A DNA stretch of 64,000 nucleotides from Spirochaetota bacterium (GTDB lineage Bacteria; Spirochaetota; UBA12135; COTS27). A program made the position numbers and the translations under genes. Below the pieces are notes generated by a model. It ran no database searches. It saw nothing but the letters and a program-made list of their open reading frames with translations, and was not told the DNA's origin. Below are positions 9,155-18,301 of the stretch, piece after piece. Location of the stretch: assembly GCA_013426755.1 (NCBI GenBank), contig AP019861.1, positions 1,075,638-1,139,637 on the forward strand. The letters are read 5' to 3'. How positions within the stretch are numbered: the stretch's first letter is position 1; each line of letters begins with the position of its first letter.

Positions 9155-10723
9155 TTAATTTTTTCTTTTTCTTTTAGTGGGTTGTTTTATTTTTTCTTTT
9201 CTAATATCGGGGTTATTTATACTGTCAATGTTGTAAATGTCATGAAATTGACCTGTGAGATATTGGAATTCTAACAAACTGATTTCATACATGAGTTTAC
9301 TGTTAAGATAGGTGCTGCGTGCATTGATGAGTTCACGTTTGACATTGACATTGGTTGTGAAATCTACGATGCCTTCGTAATAATCTTTGCGAATCATTCT
9401 GTAGCGATTTTGTGTGAGGTCGAGCAGGCGTTTATTTTTTGTAAAAATGGTGTGATTTTGTTCTAGGACGATAAGGATGTTTTCTATTTCTGCTTCGATG
9501 TTCTCTTTGAGCTGGAGGAGTTGGAGTTCGGTTTTGATGACCTCGCGTTCTGAACCGGCGGCAACAGAACGGTACCATCTGCCATCTGTACGAAACCCGA
9601 AATTAAGACCGATATTGACGTTATAATTGCTTCCTGAACCGGCATTGATGTTACCAAAGCTATCTACAAACGAACTGCCTGTTCCTAGCAGGGACGTAGA
9701 AATCTCTAAGTCCAGGGTGGGAAGTTTTTTAAATTTACTCACGGCAAGCGAATTTCTAGCACTGGCTAATTGGGTCATCAGTGCTTTATAATCTCTGCGA
9801 TTGGTGATGGCGGCTTGAGAAATAATTGTTTTATCGATCTCAGGCTTAGCGAGTGGAATCGAGTCGGTTAAGACTATTTCGTACTCATCTTTAGGAGATT
9901 TGCCTAAGAATAAGATGAGATTGTTTTTCAAACGTTCATTTGCTGTTCTGGCATTGATAAGTGCATTTCCCGCTTCGATATTGAGGATTTCTGAAGAGAG
10001 TAAATCGCTTTCACGGAGCGCGCCTAGGCGTGATTTGCGTTTATTAAACCTGAGAATAGAGGCTACATCTCTCTGGTCTCTTTCTAGCAGAGTGATGAGT
10101 TCTTGATTGACGAGATATTGATGATAGGTTGTTAGGGCATTGAAGAGTGTTGTTGCGACAAGATGTTGGGTGTTTTCTTCGCTAGCGCGAGCGTTATAAA
10201 GAGCAGGGTATAATTCTTTACGAATTTGATTATTGATGAAGCTATTTCTAAGAAAGCTTTGTCTGAGAGTGACCTCAGGTGTGCCCACTACAAATAAATT
10301 TTCATCTGCACTGGGCTTGGTGTGTTGTCCTGAAAAACCTAAGGAGAGCGTTGTTCCAGTTAGAAAATTAGCTTGCCACGCTGCAGACAAACTGCCGACT
10401 ACTGGTGAAGTTAAAAAAAATGGCGAGTAGCTGAGATTGACGTTAAACGAGTGCGGCACCCGATCGCTTTTTTGCAGAAGATAGTTTTTATATAACTGTT
10501 CTGGTTCTATTTTATTGATCTGCACTTGCAGATTATTACTGATCACATCACTGCTAAAACTGTCAACAGTGTATGAAAGCTTTTGCTGGGCATTTAGGTG
10601 TGTGAGACCAAAAATTCCTACCAGCAACAGCACTGCAGACACTTTCAATAATCGTAAAAGTGCCGACATGATGTTTATGAAGACAGTAGCGGGTGATTGA
10701 TGATATGATGTTAAAGGATACAT
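9155..10723 (-). CDS. TolC-like outer-membrane efflux protein (TolC-B)
   Basis: Outer-membrane factor (OEP/TolC family) that would form the channel for the RND-B pump. It has a signal-peptide-like start: from the second Met (ATG at 10669) the protein reads MSALLRLLKVSAVLLLVGIF and is probably cut after LNA, before QQKLSYTVDSF. The mature part has the long alpha-helical coiled repeats of TolC (for example LQLLQLKENIEAEIENILI) and the ARSTYLNSKLMYEISLLEFQ helix near the end, then a lysine-rich tail. Either Met could be the start; the longer one is listed. It is the first gene of a tolC-RND pair, with the duplicated promoter module at 10819-10985 upstream. A close paralogue lies at 14513. Confidence 0.9.
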   Translation of the reverse strand: MYPLTSYHQSPATVFINIMSALLRLLKVSAVLLLVGIFGLTHLNAQQKLSYTVDSFSSDVISNNLQVQINKIEPEQLYKNYLLQKSDRVPHSFNVNLSYSPFFLTSPVVGSLSAAWQANFLTGTTLSLGFSGQHTKPSADENLFVVGTPEVTLRQSFLRNSFINNQIRKELYPALYNARASEENTQHLVATTLFNALTTYHQYLVNQELITLLERDQRDVASILRFNKRKSRLGALRESDLLSSEILNIEAGNALINARTANERLKNNLILFLGKSPKDEYEIVLTDSIPLAKPEIDKTIISQAAITNRRDYKALMTQLASARNSLAVSKFKKLPTLDLEISTSLLGTGSSFVDSFGNINAGSGSNYNVNIGLNFGFRTDGRWYRSVAAGSEREVIKTELQLLQLKENIEAEIENILIVLEQNHTIFTKNKRLLDLTQNRYRMIRKDYYEGIVDFTTNVNVKRELINARSTYLNSKLMYEISLLEFQYLTGQFHDIYNIDSINNPDIRKEKIKQPTKRKRKN

Positions 10724-10818
10724 AGCGCTTACTTTGTTCTTTACTATTATGAGGTTTATGTTAAATGAGGTTTATGTTGATGATGAATGATTTAAGTGTG
10801 GTTTATTGGGTTATAGCT

Positions 10819-10847
10819 ATTATACGCAATATTATTTTTATTCGGTC
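10819..10847 (-). promoter_or_regulatory. Putative promoter, proximal copy, for tolC-B/RND-B
   Basis: On the minus strand GACCGA (10842-10847) is followed after 17 bases by a perfect TATAAT (10819-10824), about 95 bases before the tolC-B start. The -35 element is not TTGACA, but the same arrangement is repeated 138 bp further upstream, which suggests that the module is functional. Confidence 0.45.
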
Positions 10848-10956
10848 TATGAAAAAATGGCTCAGTGAATATGGATATTATTTGTTTGGGTTGCTAATAT
10901 TACAATGTTTATGGTGATGAACGGTTATTTCAGTGTGGTTTTACTGCATTACATTC

Positions 10957-10985
10957 ATTATACGTACTACTATTTTTTTTCGGTC
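10957..10985 (-). promoter_or_regulatory. Putative promoter, distal copy, for tolC-B/RND-B
   Basis: GACCGA (10980-10985) and TATAAT (10957-10962) on the minus strand are again separated by 17 bases. Sequence around the two boxes has drifted from the proximal copy, while both boxes and their spacing are kept. Confidence 0.4.
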
Positions 10986-11184
10986 TAAAAAAATGATAGG
11001 TCAAAGTTGGGCAGTGACCCCCAGTTCAAAATGACAATGATAATCTTATAGAGATAGAAAATATCCGCAACTACTTGCTAGTGGTTTAGCCGAATGATCT
11101 TTAAGATAAGAATTTGCGAGCGTCCACAATTGACATTTTATGGAACAGTTTATTATTTTGAGGATAGATGGTTTAGCACGACCG

Positions 11185-14100
11185 TTATTTATACGGATTG
11201 GTAGGTGGATATTCTTTATTGAAAAAACCGTAGAGAAGTTTTATAAAATTGTCTATAATGACATAAAATAGTGGAAGTAACACAAGAAGCAATGTTGTAC
11301 TCAAAATAAGTCCCCACATTAATGAAATAGCCATATCTCCTAAGTAAGGATCGTACCCTGCAAAACCGTAGGCAAGTGGCATGATGCCCACAATAGTCGT
11401 AAAAGATGTGATAAGAATAGGTCGCATTCGTGACCGTGCGCCTTCAATCGTAGCTGCGATGAGGTTCATTTTATGCTGCTGTCTGAGACGATTGATTTTA
11501 TCGACCATAATAAGAGAATCATTGACGATAATGCCAATAAGCGCAATGCCACCAAGAAATGGCATCAGTCCAATGGGCGTGTGAGTGACAAACAAACCAA
11601 AAACAATTCCCACGAATCCAAGCGGAATAATTGACATCACTATAAGGGGCTGCAAATAACTTTTAAATACAATCGTTAAAACAAAATAAATGCTAAATAA
11701 AGCTATAAGTACTGCACGGATCAGAGAAACGGATTGCTCGGCTTCGGCTTCTTGTTGTCCTTTGAAGACAAATGAGACGGTCGGGAATTGTTGCTGCCAT
11801 GCAGGGAATTTTTCCCTGATCCGCTCAGCTAGAGTAGCTGCATTGTGGTCTAGGCTTGTTTCATCGATGAGAAAGGCAGAAATAGATATGTAAAAATCGC
11901 CATCTTCTTTGATAAGGAGTGAACTGCTTTTTTCAAAATCGATTTTAGAGAAATTTTTGAGTGGAATATGATTCCCACGCTGATTGAGAATAGGCGTATT
12001 ATACAGGTCTTCAATGATTTTTTCATTGTCTTCTGCATATTTTACAATGAGATCAATGTTTCTTTCATTGTTGCTAAATTCTTTTAGCGAGGTAATTGTC
12101 GTCGAAGCATTTTTAGCAAACGCATTACTCACCGTGGCGGCAATATGGTTTAGATTGACATCGAGTATAGATGCAAGATTTTCATTAGGTTTAATGTTGA
12201 CGATTTCTTTTCCTGTTTCATAACTGGAGTCAATAAAGATAAGATTAGGGAGAGTCTTTACAAAAGCATGAACTTCAGCCGCAGCGGTGATTACGTCTGC
12301 ATTACGACTTCCCTTAACATAAATATCAATAGGTTTCCCAACAGGAGGACCTCCTTTTACAATAGAAACAGTACTCTGAGTGATCCCTGGGATGCTATCG
12401 ATTGCTTTTTTGACATTGCGAACGATAGTTTTGTCGTTTTTTCTAATAGTAGTGTCTAAGGTAATACGGACAGAGCCAATGTAAGGCTGATACAATTTGT
12501 ATTCATAGTTATTGACGGTCCCATCGCTTCCCACAGTAGAGGTAATATCAGTAACGTAACGAGCAGGAGTGCTGGAACGAATTTCTTTCTCAGCCATGTC
12601 AATGATCTTCTCTGTAGCAACGAGACGATTGTATTTATCGGTTTCTATGTTAGCAATGATATACTTAGCATCGCCAGGGAAGAAGACAAATGGAATATTA
12701 CGAATCATAAGCATAGAGGCTGCGGTTAAAATAAAGATAAGCCCACATGCAGCAATAATAGGTTTTTTAAAAATCTGGGTGAGTAACCTAGTATAAAGAT
12801 CAGTAATATAGGCATACCAGTGCAGTGGTTTGGATTGATAGGGCAATGGTTTTTTTATGATTTTGCTAGTCCAAATTTTATGCCATTTCATATAAAGGTT
12901 ATGAAGATGAATTTTAATATTAATGATCCATTGCTGTAAAATTTTATATAAAGACAGGTTTGCTGTGGCGTATTCATGCAGATAAGCACGTGCGGTGTCA
13001 AATTTGCTATGTGCTAAATGACCAGGCAGGACAATGAGACATTCTATCAGCGAACAAAAGAGTACAATAATGACGGTCTGAGGAAGCGTGACTATAACAT
13101 CTCCAACAATACCAGGCAATGTCATCAATGGGAGAAAGGCTAAGATCGTTGTTGCCGTAATAGCAATAATTGGGATAAGCATCTGAGTTGTTCCTGTTAA
13201 AGCTGCCTCATAAGAAGGTAGCCCCTTCTCAGTATGGGTGTAGACGTTTTCTGCGATAATAACCGCATCGTCGACAATCATTCCAACAACAATAATCATT
13301 CCAAAAATAGAAACAACGTTAATAGTCAATCCTAAGGCGTACATAATAATGACTCCTAGACAGAATGAAAACGGAATTCCTAGAACGGTTAAAAAGGCAA
13401 CACGAAAGTTAAAAAACAGAATCATTGAAGAAAAGATGAGGACTAGACCAATGACCGCATTAGAAGCGAGAAGGACAAGGTTATTTCTAATCGAATCAGC
13501 CAGATCGTCTATGGTGATCACTTGAACACCTGCTGGGATGAGTCCGTAGTTCTGATATGACGCGAGCAATTTTTTAACATTTTTGGAGACCGTAATAGCG
13601 TCGCCTTTATTGGCTTTGTAAATATTAAGCCAGACTCCTGACATTTCTTTATAACGTTTGTATGAAGTGAGCGCTTCCTCAGACCAGCGAACGGAAGCTA
13701 TATCTTTTAAGAGAATATCCTGCCCTGTATCATTACCACGAATAATCGTATTTTCAATGTCTGTTAACGAGGAGTATTGTTTGGTTGTTTTGATAAAAAA
13801 TTCTTTGCCACCTAGGTTGATTTTTCCAGCGGAGACGTCGAGATTGTGAGTGCGAATGACATTGACAACGTTGTTGAGTTCTAGTTCGTACAGCCTAAGC
13901 TGTTCTGGTTTGATCTCGATCCAAATTTCTAATTTGGGATAGTCTTCAAACTCGATAAGCCCAATCCCAGGAATTTTTCTAACATCGTTTCTAAATCGGT
14001 TAGCAATACTTTTTATCGCTTCGATATCTTCAATGGCTTTGCTTTTACTGATAAAGCCTGCTACAATATTGATCTCTGTGTTTTCAAAATTGAGTACTTT

Positions 14101-14490
14101 TATAATGGGCGGTAGGACGTTTGCTGGAAACTCGAGCGGTGAGATAGCGGTTTCGATGTCATTACTTATTTCTGTATCTGTTCGCGTCGTATGATCAGCG
14201 ACTTCAAACGTGACTACAGAACGTCCTTCTGAAGAGTAGGAAGTGATGCGTTTGTGTCCGTTAATGCTGTCAATGTTGTCTTCGATTTTATTTGTGACAA
14301 GCTCTTCTACGAGGTCTGCAGAAGCGCCTAGGTAATGAGTTGTGATTGTGATGATGTTAAGCGGAACATTGGGGAATCCCTCTTTTCTGCCATAAATGAA
14401 TGTCAAAATACCCGCTATGATTACGAGGATGAAGCCTAAGTTGACGGCTTTATGCTGGTCGATAAAAAATCGAAGGACGAGACGAAGCAT
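11185..14490 (-). CDS. RND efflux permease (RND-A)
   Basis: Complete RND-family inner-membrane efflux permease, 1101 residues from the ATG at 14490. An in-frame GTG three bases earlier is less likely to be the start. TM4 shows GMIVDDAVIIAENVY with the paired aspartates. It is about 40 residues longer than its paralogues because the cytoplasmic linker between the two halves (about residues 495-565) carries an extra Trp/Lys/His-rich amphipathic stretch. The gene starts 22 bases after the stop of the upstream tolC-like gene, so the pair is an operon. It is the first-transcribed RND gene of the array. The adaptor subunit is missing here as elsewhere in the array; substrate unknown. Confidence 0.95.
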   Translation of the reverse strand: MLRLVLRFFIDQHKAVNLGFILVIIAGILTFIYGRKEGFPNVPLNIITITTHYLGASADLVEELVTNKIEDNIDSINGHKRITSYSSEGRSVVTFEVADHTTRTDTEISNDIETAISPLEFPANVLPPIIKVLNFENTEINIVAGFISKSKAIEDIEAIKSIANRFRNDVRKIPGIGLIEFEDYPKLEIWIEIKPEQLRLYELELNNVVNVIRTHNLDVSAGKINLGGKEFFIKTTKQYSSLTDIENTIIRGNDTGQDILLKDIASVRWSEEALTSYKRYKEMSGVWLNIYKANKGDAITVSKNVKKLLASYQNYGLIPAGVQVITIDDLADSIRNNLVLLASNAVIGLVLIFSSMILFFNFRVAFLTVLGIPFSFCLGVIIMYALGLTINVVSIFGMIIVVGMIVDDAVIIAENVYTHTEKGLPSYEAALTGTTQMLIPIIAITATTILAFLPLMTLPGIVGDVIVTLPQTVIIVLFCSLIECLIVLPGHLAHSKFDTARAYLHEYATANLSLYKILQQWIINIKIHLHNLYMKWHKIWTSKIIKKPLPYQSKPLHWYAYITDLYTRLLTQIFKKPIIAACGLIFILTAASMLMIRNIPFVFFPGDAKYIIANIETDKYNRLVATEKIIDMAEKEIRSSTPARYVTDITSTVGSDGTVNNYEYKLYQPYIGSVRITLDTTIRKNDKTIVRNVKKAIDSIPGITQSTVSIVKGGPPVGKPIDIYVKGSRNADVITAAAEVHAFVKTLPNLIFIDSSYETGKEIVNIKPNENLASILDVNLNHIAATVSNAFAKNASTTITSLKEFSNNERNIDLIVKYAEDNEKIIEDLYNTPILNQRGNHIPLKNFSKIDFEKSSSLLIKEDGDFYISISAFLIDETSLDHNAATLAERIREKFPAWQQQFPTVSFVFKGQQEAEAEQSVSLIRAVLIALFSIYFVLTIVFKSYLQPLIVMSIIPLGFVGIVFGLFVTHTPIGLMPFLGGIALIGIIVNDSLIMVDKINRLRQQHKMNLIAATIEGARSRMRPILITSFTTIVGIMPLAYGFAGYDPYLGDMAISLMWGLILSTTLLLVLLPLFYVIIDNFIKLLYGFFNKEYPPTNPYK

Positions 14491-14512
14491 CACAAAAATT
14501 TATAATACGGCA

Positions 14513-16129
14513 TCATTTGATCTTTTTCTTTACTTTTTCCTGGTTGAGATTAGAATTGCTAAGGCGCGTCGTATTGTAAGTGGTATGAAACTCGCCTGTG
14601 AGGTATTGAAATTCTAACAAACTGATTTCATATTGCAGTTTGCTATTTAGGTATTTGGCTTGAGCATTGATGAGTTCGCGTCTGGCGTTGATATTGGTTG
14701 TGAAATCAATGATTCCTGTTCGATAGTCCTTGCGAATGAGCGTGTAACGTTCTTGTGCAAAGGTAAGAATGCGTTTGTTTTTTGTGAAGGCTTTGTAATT
14801 TTGGTCTATGGCGATGAGGATGTTTTCAATCTCAGTTTTTATATTCTCTTTGAGTTGTTGCAGTTGTAGTTCAGTTTTAGTGATTTCCCGTTCTGAATTT
14901 GCGGTTATTGATCGATACCATTTGGGGTCTGTACGGAAGCTAAAATTAAGACCAATGTCGACGGCATAATTGTTTGACGAGGCGAAGTCGATATTATTTA
15001 CACCGTCTGCAATAGAATCTCCTGTGCCGACAAGTGTTGTGGTGAGTTGTAGGTTTAAATCGGGAAGTTTTTCAAGCTTATTTACACTCAGATCGTTTTT
15101 AGCGCGACTTAATTGTGTGAGGAGTGCTTTATAATCGCTGCGATGAGTGATTGCTGCGTCAATAATCGCTGTTTTATCAAAGGTGGGTGCTGTGAGTGGA
15201 ATCGAACCTGTAAGGACAAGGTCGTAGTTTTTATCGGGGTCTTTGCCAAGGAAGAAAATAAGGGTATTTTTTAATTGTTCGTTTGAACTTTGGGCGTTTG
15301 CTAGTGCGTCTTCGGCTTCGATGTTTAAGATCTCTGAAGAGAGCAAGTCACTTCTTCTAAGATCGCTTAACCGAGATTTGCGTTTATTGAAACGTAGAAT
15401 AGCTGCGACGTCTTTGCGGTCTTTTGTTAAGAGGGCAATGAGTTCTTGATTGGCAAGGTATTGATGATAGATCATTAGCGCGTTAAAGAGCGTTGTTGTG
15501 ATAAAATGTTTGAAGTTTTCTTCGCTTGCATATGCATTGTAGAGGGTTGATCGGAGTGCTTTACGATTTTGGTTGTAAACGAAGCTATTTCTAAGGAAAT
15601 TTTGTCTCAATGTTATCTGTGGGAGACCGACTATCCACAGGTCTGAGGCGGGAGCGGGGGGATTGGCGGTAGCGGGGACTTCCGTAAGCCGTCCTGCAAT
15701 GCCTAATGCAAGCGTTGTTCCGCTTATAAAATTAGCCTGCCATGTGGAGGTGAAATTTCCGACTACTGTCGTCTCTTTGAGAAGTGGTGAATAGGTGAAA
15801 TTGAAATTAAGTGATTGGGGGTAGCGGGCATTTTTTTGATGCACGTAACTTTGGTACACTTGTTCTGGGTTTATTTTATTGATCTTTAGCTGCAGATTGT
15901 TATTTATGATGGCATCACTGAAACTGTCAATTGTATAGGAAAGCTTACTATTATCTAATATAGGGTCTTGAGCGTACACTTGTGAAAAATGAAGCGTTTG
16001 TGCTAAGAGTATCCCTATAATTATTGTTTTCAATAGCAATGTTATTACGGGACGGGTGTATAGCAGGACAGAAGAAATTTTTAGAGATGAGGGTGTGTGA
16101 TGCGGTAGGACAGAACCAATTTTATTCAT
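14513..16129 (-). CDS. TolC-like outer-membrane efflux protein (TolC-A)
   Basis: Outer-membrane factor of the TolC/OEP family, partner of RND-A. The open frame can begin at a TTG (16147), but the ATG at 16129 is preferred. After about 35 residues it gives a hydrophobic segment (TLLLKTIIIGILLAQTL) and a probable cleavage after VYA, before QDPILDNSKLSYTIDSF. The helical barrel repeats (LQLQQLKENIKTEIENILI) and the C-terminal KYLNSKLQYEISLLEFQYL helix match TolC-B closely. A good sigma-70 promoter lies just upstream. The N-terminal pre-hydrophobic part is long for a signal peptide, so the true start may be further in. Confidence 0.9.
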   Translation of the reverse strand: MNKIGSVLPHHTPSSLKISSVLLYTRPVITLLLKTIIIGILLAQTLHFSQVYAQDPILDNSKLSYTIDSFSDAIINNNLQLKINKINPEQVYQSYVHQKNARYPQSLNFNFTYSPLLKETTVVGNFTSTWQANFISGTTLALGIAGRLTEVPATANPPAPASDLWIVGLPQITLRQNFLRNSFVYNQNRKALRSTLYNAYASEENFKHFITTTLFNALMIYHQYLANQELIALLTKDRKDVAAILRFNKRKSRLSDLRRSDLLSSEILNIEAEDALANAQSSNEQLKNTLIFFLGKDPDKNYDLVLTGSIPLTAPTFDKTAIIDAAITHRSDYKALLTQLSRAKNDLSVNKLEKLPDLNLQLTTTLVGTGDSIADGVNNIDFASSNNYAVDIGLNFSFRTDPKWYRSITANSEREITKTELQLQQLKENIKTEIENILIAIDQNYKAFTKNKRILTFAQERYTLIRKDYRTGIIDFTTNINARRELINAQAKYLNSKLQYEISLLEFQYLTGEFHTTYNTTRLSNSNLNQEKVKKKIK

Positions 16130-16147
16130 AGGGTTATGATTTTTCAA

Positions 16148-16809
16148 AATTAACGATGCATTAATAAGAGACTTTGCTTACAGTTTAAAATATAATATAA
16201 AAAACTATAAATGTCAATACAATGTCAATAAATATCAATAAAATATAAATAAAATATAAATAAAACCCTAATAAAATACCCATAAAATCTTAATACAATG
16301 TCAATAAAAAGTCTTGTTATTATTTATAATATTTATAATTAACTGGATGTGGCTACCCATTATGAATGTTGTTACGTTAGATGATTATAAATTGACGGAA
16401 TGCGGTTGCCACGTGAGAATAGAGTAAAGATGGATTAAATAACGAGTGGAGATGGATTAAATAAAAATAATCTTCTCCACCCAAACATTCAATCTAAACG
16501 TCCAAGCACTGCCTCTTCAATGCTACAAATATCAATGTTACAAATACGACTTACGTCCGAATATCACTTATGAACGTTAAATATAATTAACTGAATGTCA
16601 ATATAATTAACCGAACGTCAATATTATTAAATCTTATATGAAGGATATTGTATAATAAGGTTCTTATTAAAATGAGTTTGTGAAAAGCCAGCATTGAATT
16701 TCAAAGAAGCCTCAAAATTTCAATGAAATCCCAAAATTTCAATGAAATCTCAATTGCTAGCCATCACATCAATTTTAAATCACTAGAATAATACGATAGT
16801 ATAGGAATC
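16148..16809. other. Divergent intergenic region, AT-rich with short repeats
   Basis: 662 bp between the divergently transcribed tolC-A and the cytidylate-kinase-like gene. Bases about 16208-16315 are a degenerate run of AATGTCAATA and AAAATATAAAT units. Bases 16565-16630 contain repeats of CGAACGTCAATATAATTAAC type, and 16705-16755 contain doubled AAATTTCAATGAAATC. A TATAAT at 16651-16656 on the plus strand may be the -10 of the rightward gene, but its -35 is poor. No gene is seen. Confidence 0.5.
16189..16217 (-). promoter_or_regulatory. Sigma-70 type promoter for tolC-A/RND-A
   Basis: On the minus strand a perfect TTGACA (16212-16217), a 17-base spacer and TATATT (16189-16194) sit about 60 bases before the preferred tolC-A start. 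This is the best consensus promoter noticed in the window. Confidence 0.65.
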
Positions 16810-17742
16810 ATGGGTAAGGAGACGGAATTGTTTAAAAAGATTACAATTACGGGTGATTTAGGTAGTGGAAAGAGTAAGATTGGGCGGATGTTACAAGAGC
16901 GGATTGCTGGAGCAAAGTATTACTCGACGGGCGCTCTCCAGCGGAAGATGGCGACCGATGAGGGAATGACTACCCTCGAATTCAATCGTTACGCAGAGAT
17001 TCATGCGGATATTGATGCTAGAATTGATGCTTTATCACAGGAAATTTCCAGCAAGCCTATGAGTTTCGTTCTAGATGCGCGGATGGGGTGGTATTTTATT
17101 CCCGATGCTTTCAATGTTTACCTAGCGGTACAGGAAAGTGTAGCCGCTCTACGCGTTTATAACGATACTTCAAGGCGTAATGAGCGCTATCAATCGCTAG
17201 CAGAAGCCCATAAATTACTGCAACTACGCCAGAAAAGTGAATGGGAACGATTCAATCAACTTTACCATAGCGATTTGCTCTCAGCCAGTCATTATCATAT
17301 GATCATTGATACGTCCTATGCGACACCAGAAGAAGTGCTTACTTGTCTGCTCGAGCGGATAAATCAATATTATACCGCTGTGGCTACTACTTCTACTCCT
17401 ACTATTTCTACGTCTACTACTGCTACTCGGTCTACGTCTACTACTGCTATTGGGGAGCACGTGAGTAAAAAAGTGGAGCAAGAGTCCTTTATTAAAAAAG
17501 CAACGTGTTATGCGGTGCCGCACTTTTTATATGAAGAAGTAGCAGGAAATCAAGGATCAGTACAAAACTTATTTCAGCAGCAGAAACAGACTTCAGCTGC
17601 TTCTATCCTAGCCACTGTTTTACAGGAAAGCAAAAATGTACATTGTTTTTATGAGCAATTTCCAGCAATTTACCAAAAATATACGAATCGTCCCCATGAC
17701 AATACTAAGCTAACAACGATTGCTGCGGTGATTTCTCCTTAA
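16810..17742 (+). CDS. Cytidylate-kinase-like P-loop protein with unknown C-terminal extension
   Basis: The first 190 or so residues look like a nucleoside monophosphate kinase of the cytidylate kinase-like family (AAA_33/cytidylate-kinase-2 type). The P-loop is GDLGSGKS (residues 15-22), followed by YYSTGALQRKMA, where bacterial cytidylate kinases have their substrate-binding DTGAMYR segment, then a DARMGWYFIPDAF strand and a lid-like arginine-rich helix (YNDTSRRNERY). Phosphoryl transfer to a nucleotide is the likely activity, but the substrate is not certain. A Thr/Ser/Ala-rich linker (residues about 196-218) leads to a 90-residue tail that I do not recognise. Typical relatives are near 200 residues. 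The ATG at 16810 follows ATAGGAATC, a weak ribosome-binding site. It stands alone. Confidence 0.75.
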   Translation: MGKETELFKKITITGDLGSGKSKIGRMLQERIAGAKYYSTGALQRKMATDEGMTTLEFNRYAEIHADIDARIDALSQEISSKPMSFVLDARMGWYFIPDAFNVYLAVQESVAALRVYNDTSRRNERYQSLAEAHKLLQLRQKSEWERFNQLYHSDLLSASHYHMIIDTSYATPEEVLTCLLERINQYYTAVATTSTPTISTSTTATRSTSTTAIGEHVSKKVEQESFIKKATCYAVPHFLYEEVAGNQGSVQNLFQQQKQTSAASILATVLQESKNVHCFYEQFPAIYQKYTNRPHDNTKLTTIAAVISP

Positions 17743-18301
17743 TTATTGTTCTATTTGGTTTTATTTGGTTCTATTTGATTTTACTCGGCTCTATCTAACT
17801 TTTTTGATTTTTTGATTTTTTTTTTTGATTTTCTTTGATTTTTCTAGGGATAATCCTAATATTATTGACTGCTAAATAGTCTTCTCAATCGTGTTTAGTG
17901 CTCTTAAATGTTCTTTATAACGTTTTTAGTAAAGTTTTTAGTAAAGCTTTTTGTATTCTATTATGAGTGAATTATTCTTTGAGAACTACATTGCTTGTGT
18001 GTTCTTTGCGGTAAAAATACGATTTTTTAAGGGGTACACTGCATTTATGCCTGAACATAAAATTATGTCCACTAGGGTAAAAACGTGATTTTTTAAGGGT
18101 TGCATTGCTATTATGCCTGAAAATAAAGTCATGATTGCTAGGCAAGTTTGGCTATAAATTGCTATATAAATAGCTAAATAAATAGTATAATAATAAATCA
18201 TTCATGACACCTTTCATAGTAAGTCTAGTTAACTTATGTGAAATTTATATGTATATTGGGTCTATTGAGTATATTTTTAGTATATTGAAAGAGGATGATA
18301 G
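17743..18301. other. Intergenic gap before speD
   Basis: 559 bp. The first 110 bases are T-rich, with repeated TTCTATTTGGTTTTA and TTTTTTGATT strings that could serve as a poorly structured transcription end for the upstream gene. Bases 18010-18133 hold a direct repeat listed separately. A small leftward frame here (about 70 codons) overlaps that repeat and shows no family features, so I do not call it a gene. Confidence 0.5.
18010..18133. repeat. 58-bp imperfect direct repeat upstream of speD
   Basis: Copies at 18010-18067 and 18076-18133, offset 66 bp, share GGTAAAAA, GATTTTTTAAGGG, GCAT, TTATGCCTGAA and ATAAA blocks. They lie about 170 bases before the speD start. Confidence 0.75.

Larger units (their letters stand above)
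10724..11184. repeat. Two diverged copies of an upstream module (about 75 bp each)
   Basis: Bases about 10773-10848 and 10911-10986 are imperfect direct repeats. Both contain, in plus-strand order, GATGAA, AGTGTGGTTT, ATTATACG and TTCGGTCT. The spacing is 138 bp. The rest of this 461-bp gap between tolC-B and RND-A has no gene. Confidence 0.7.

Noticed and set aside
16810..17742. True cytidylate kinase Cmk
   Set aside because: The P-loop fits, but the CMP-binding DTGAMYR motif is changed and the size and tail differ; called only as Cmk-like.
17986..18201. 71-codon leftward frame upstream of speD
   Set aside because: It lies across a direct repeat, is low in complexity and has no family features.
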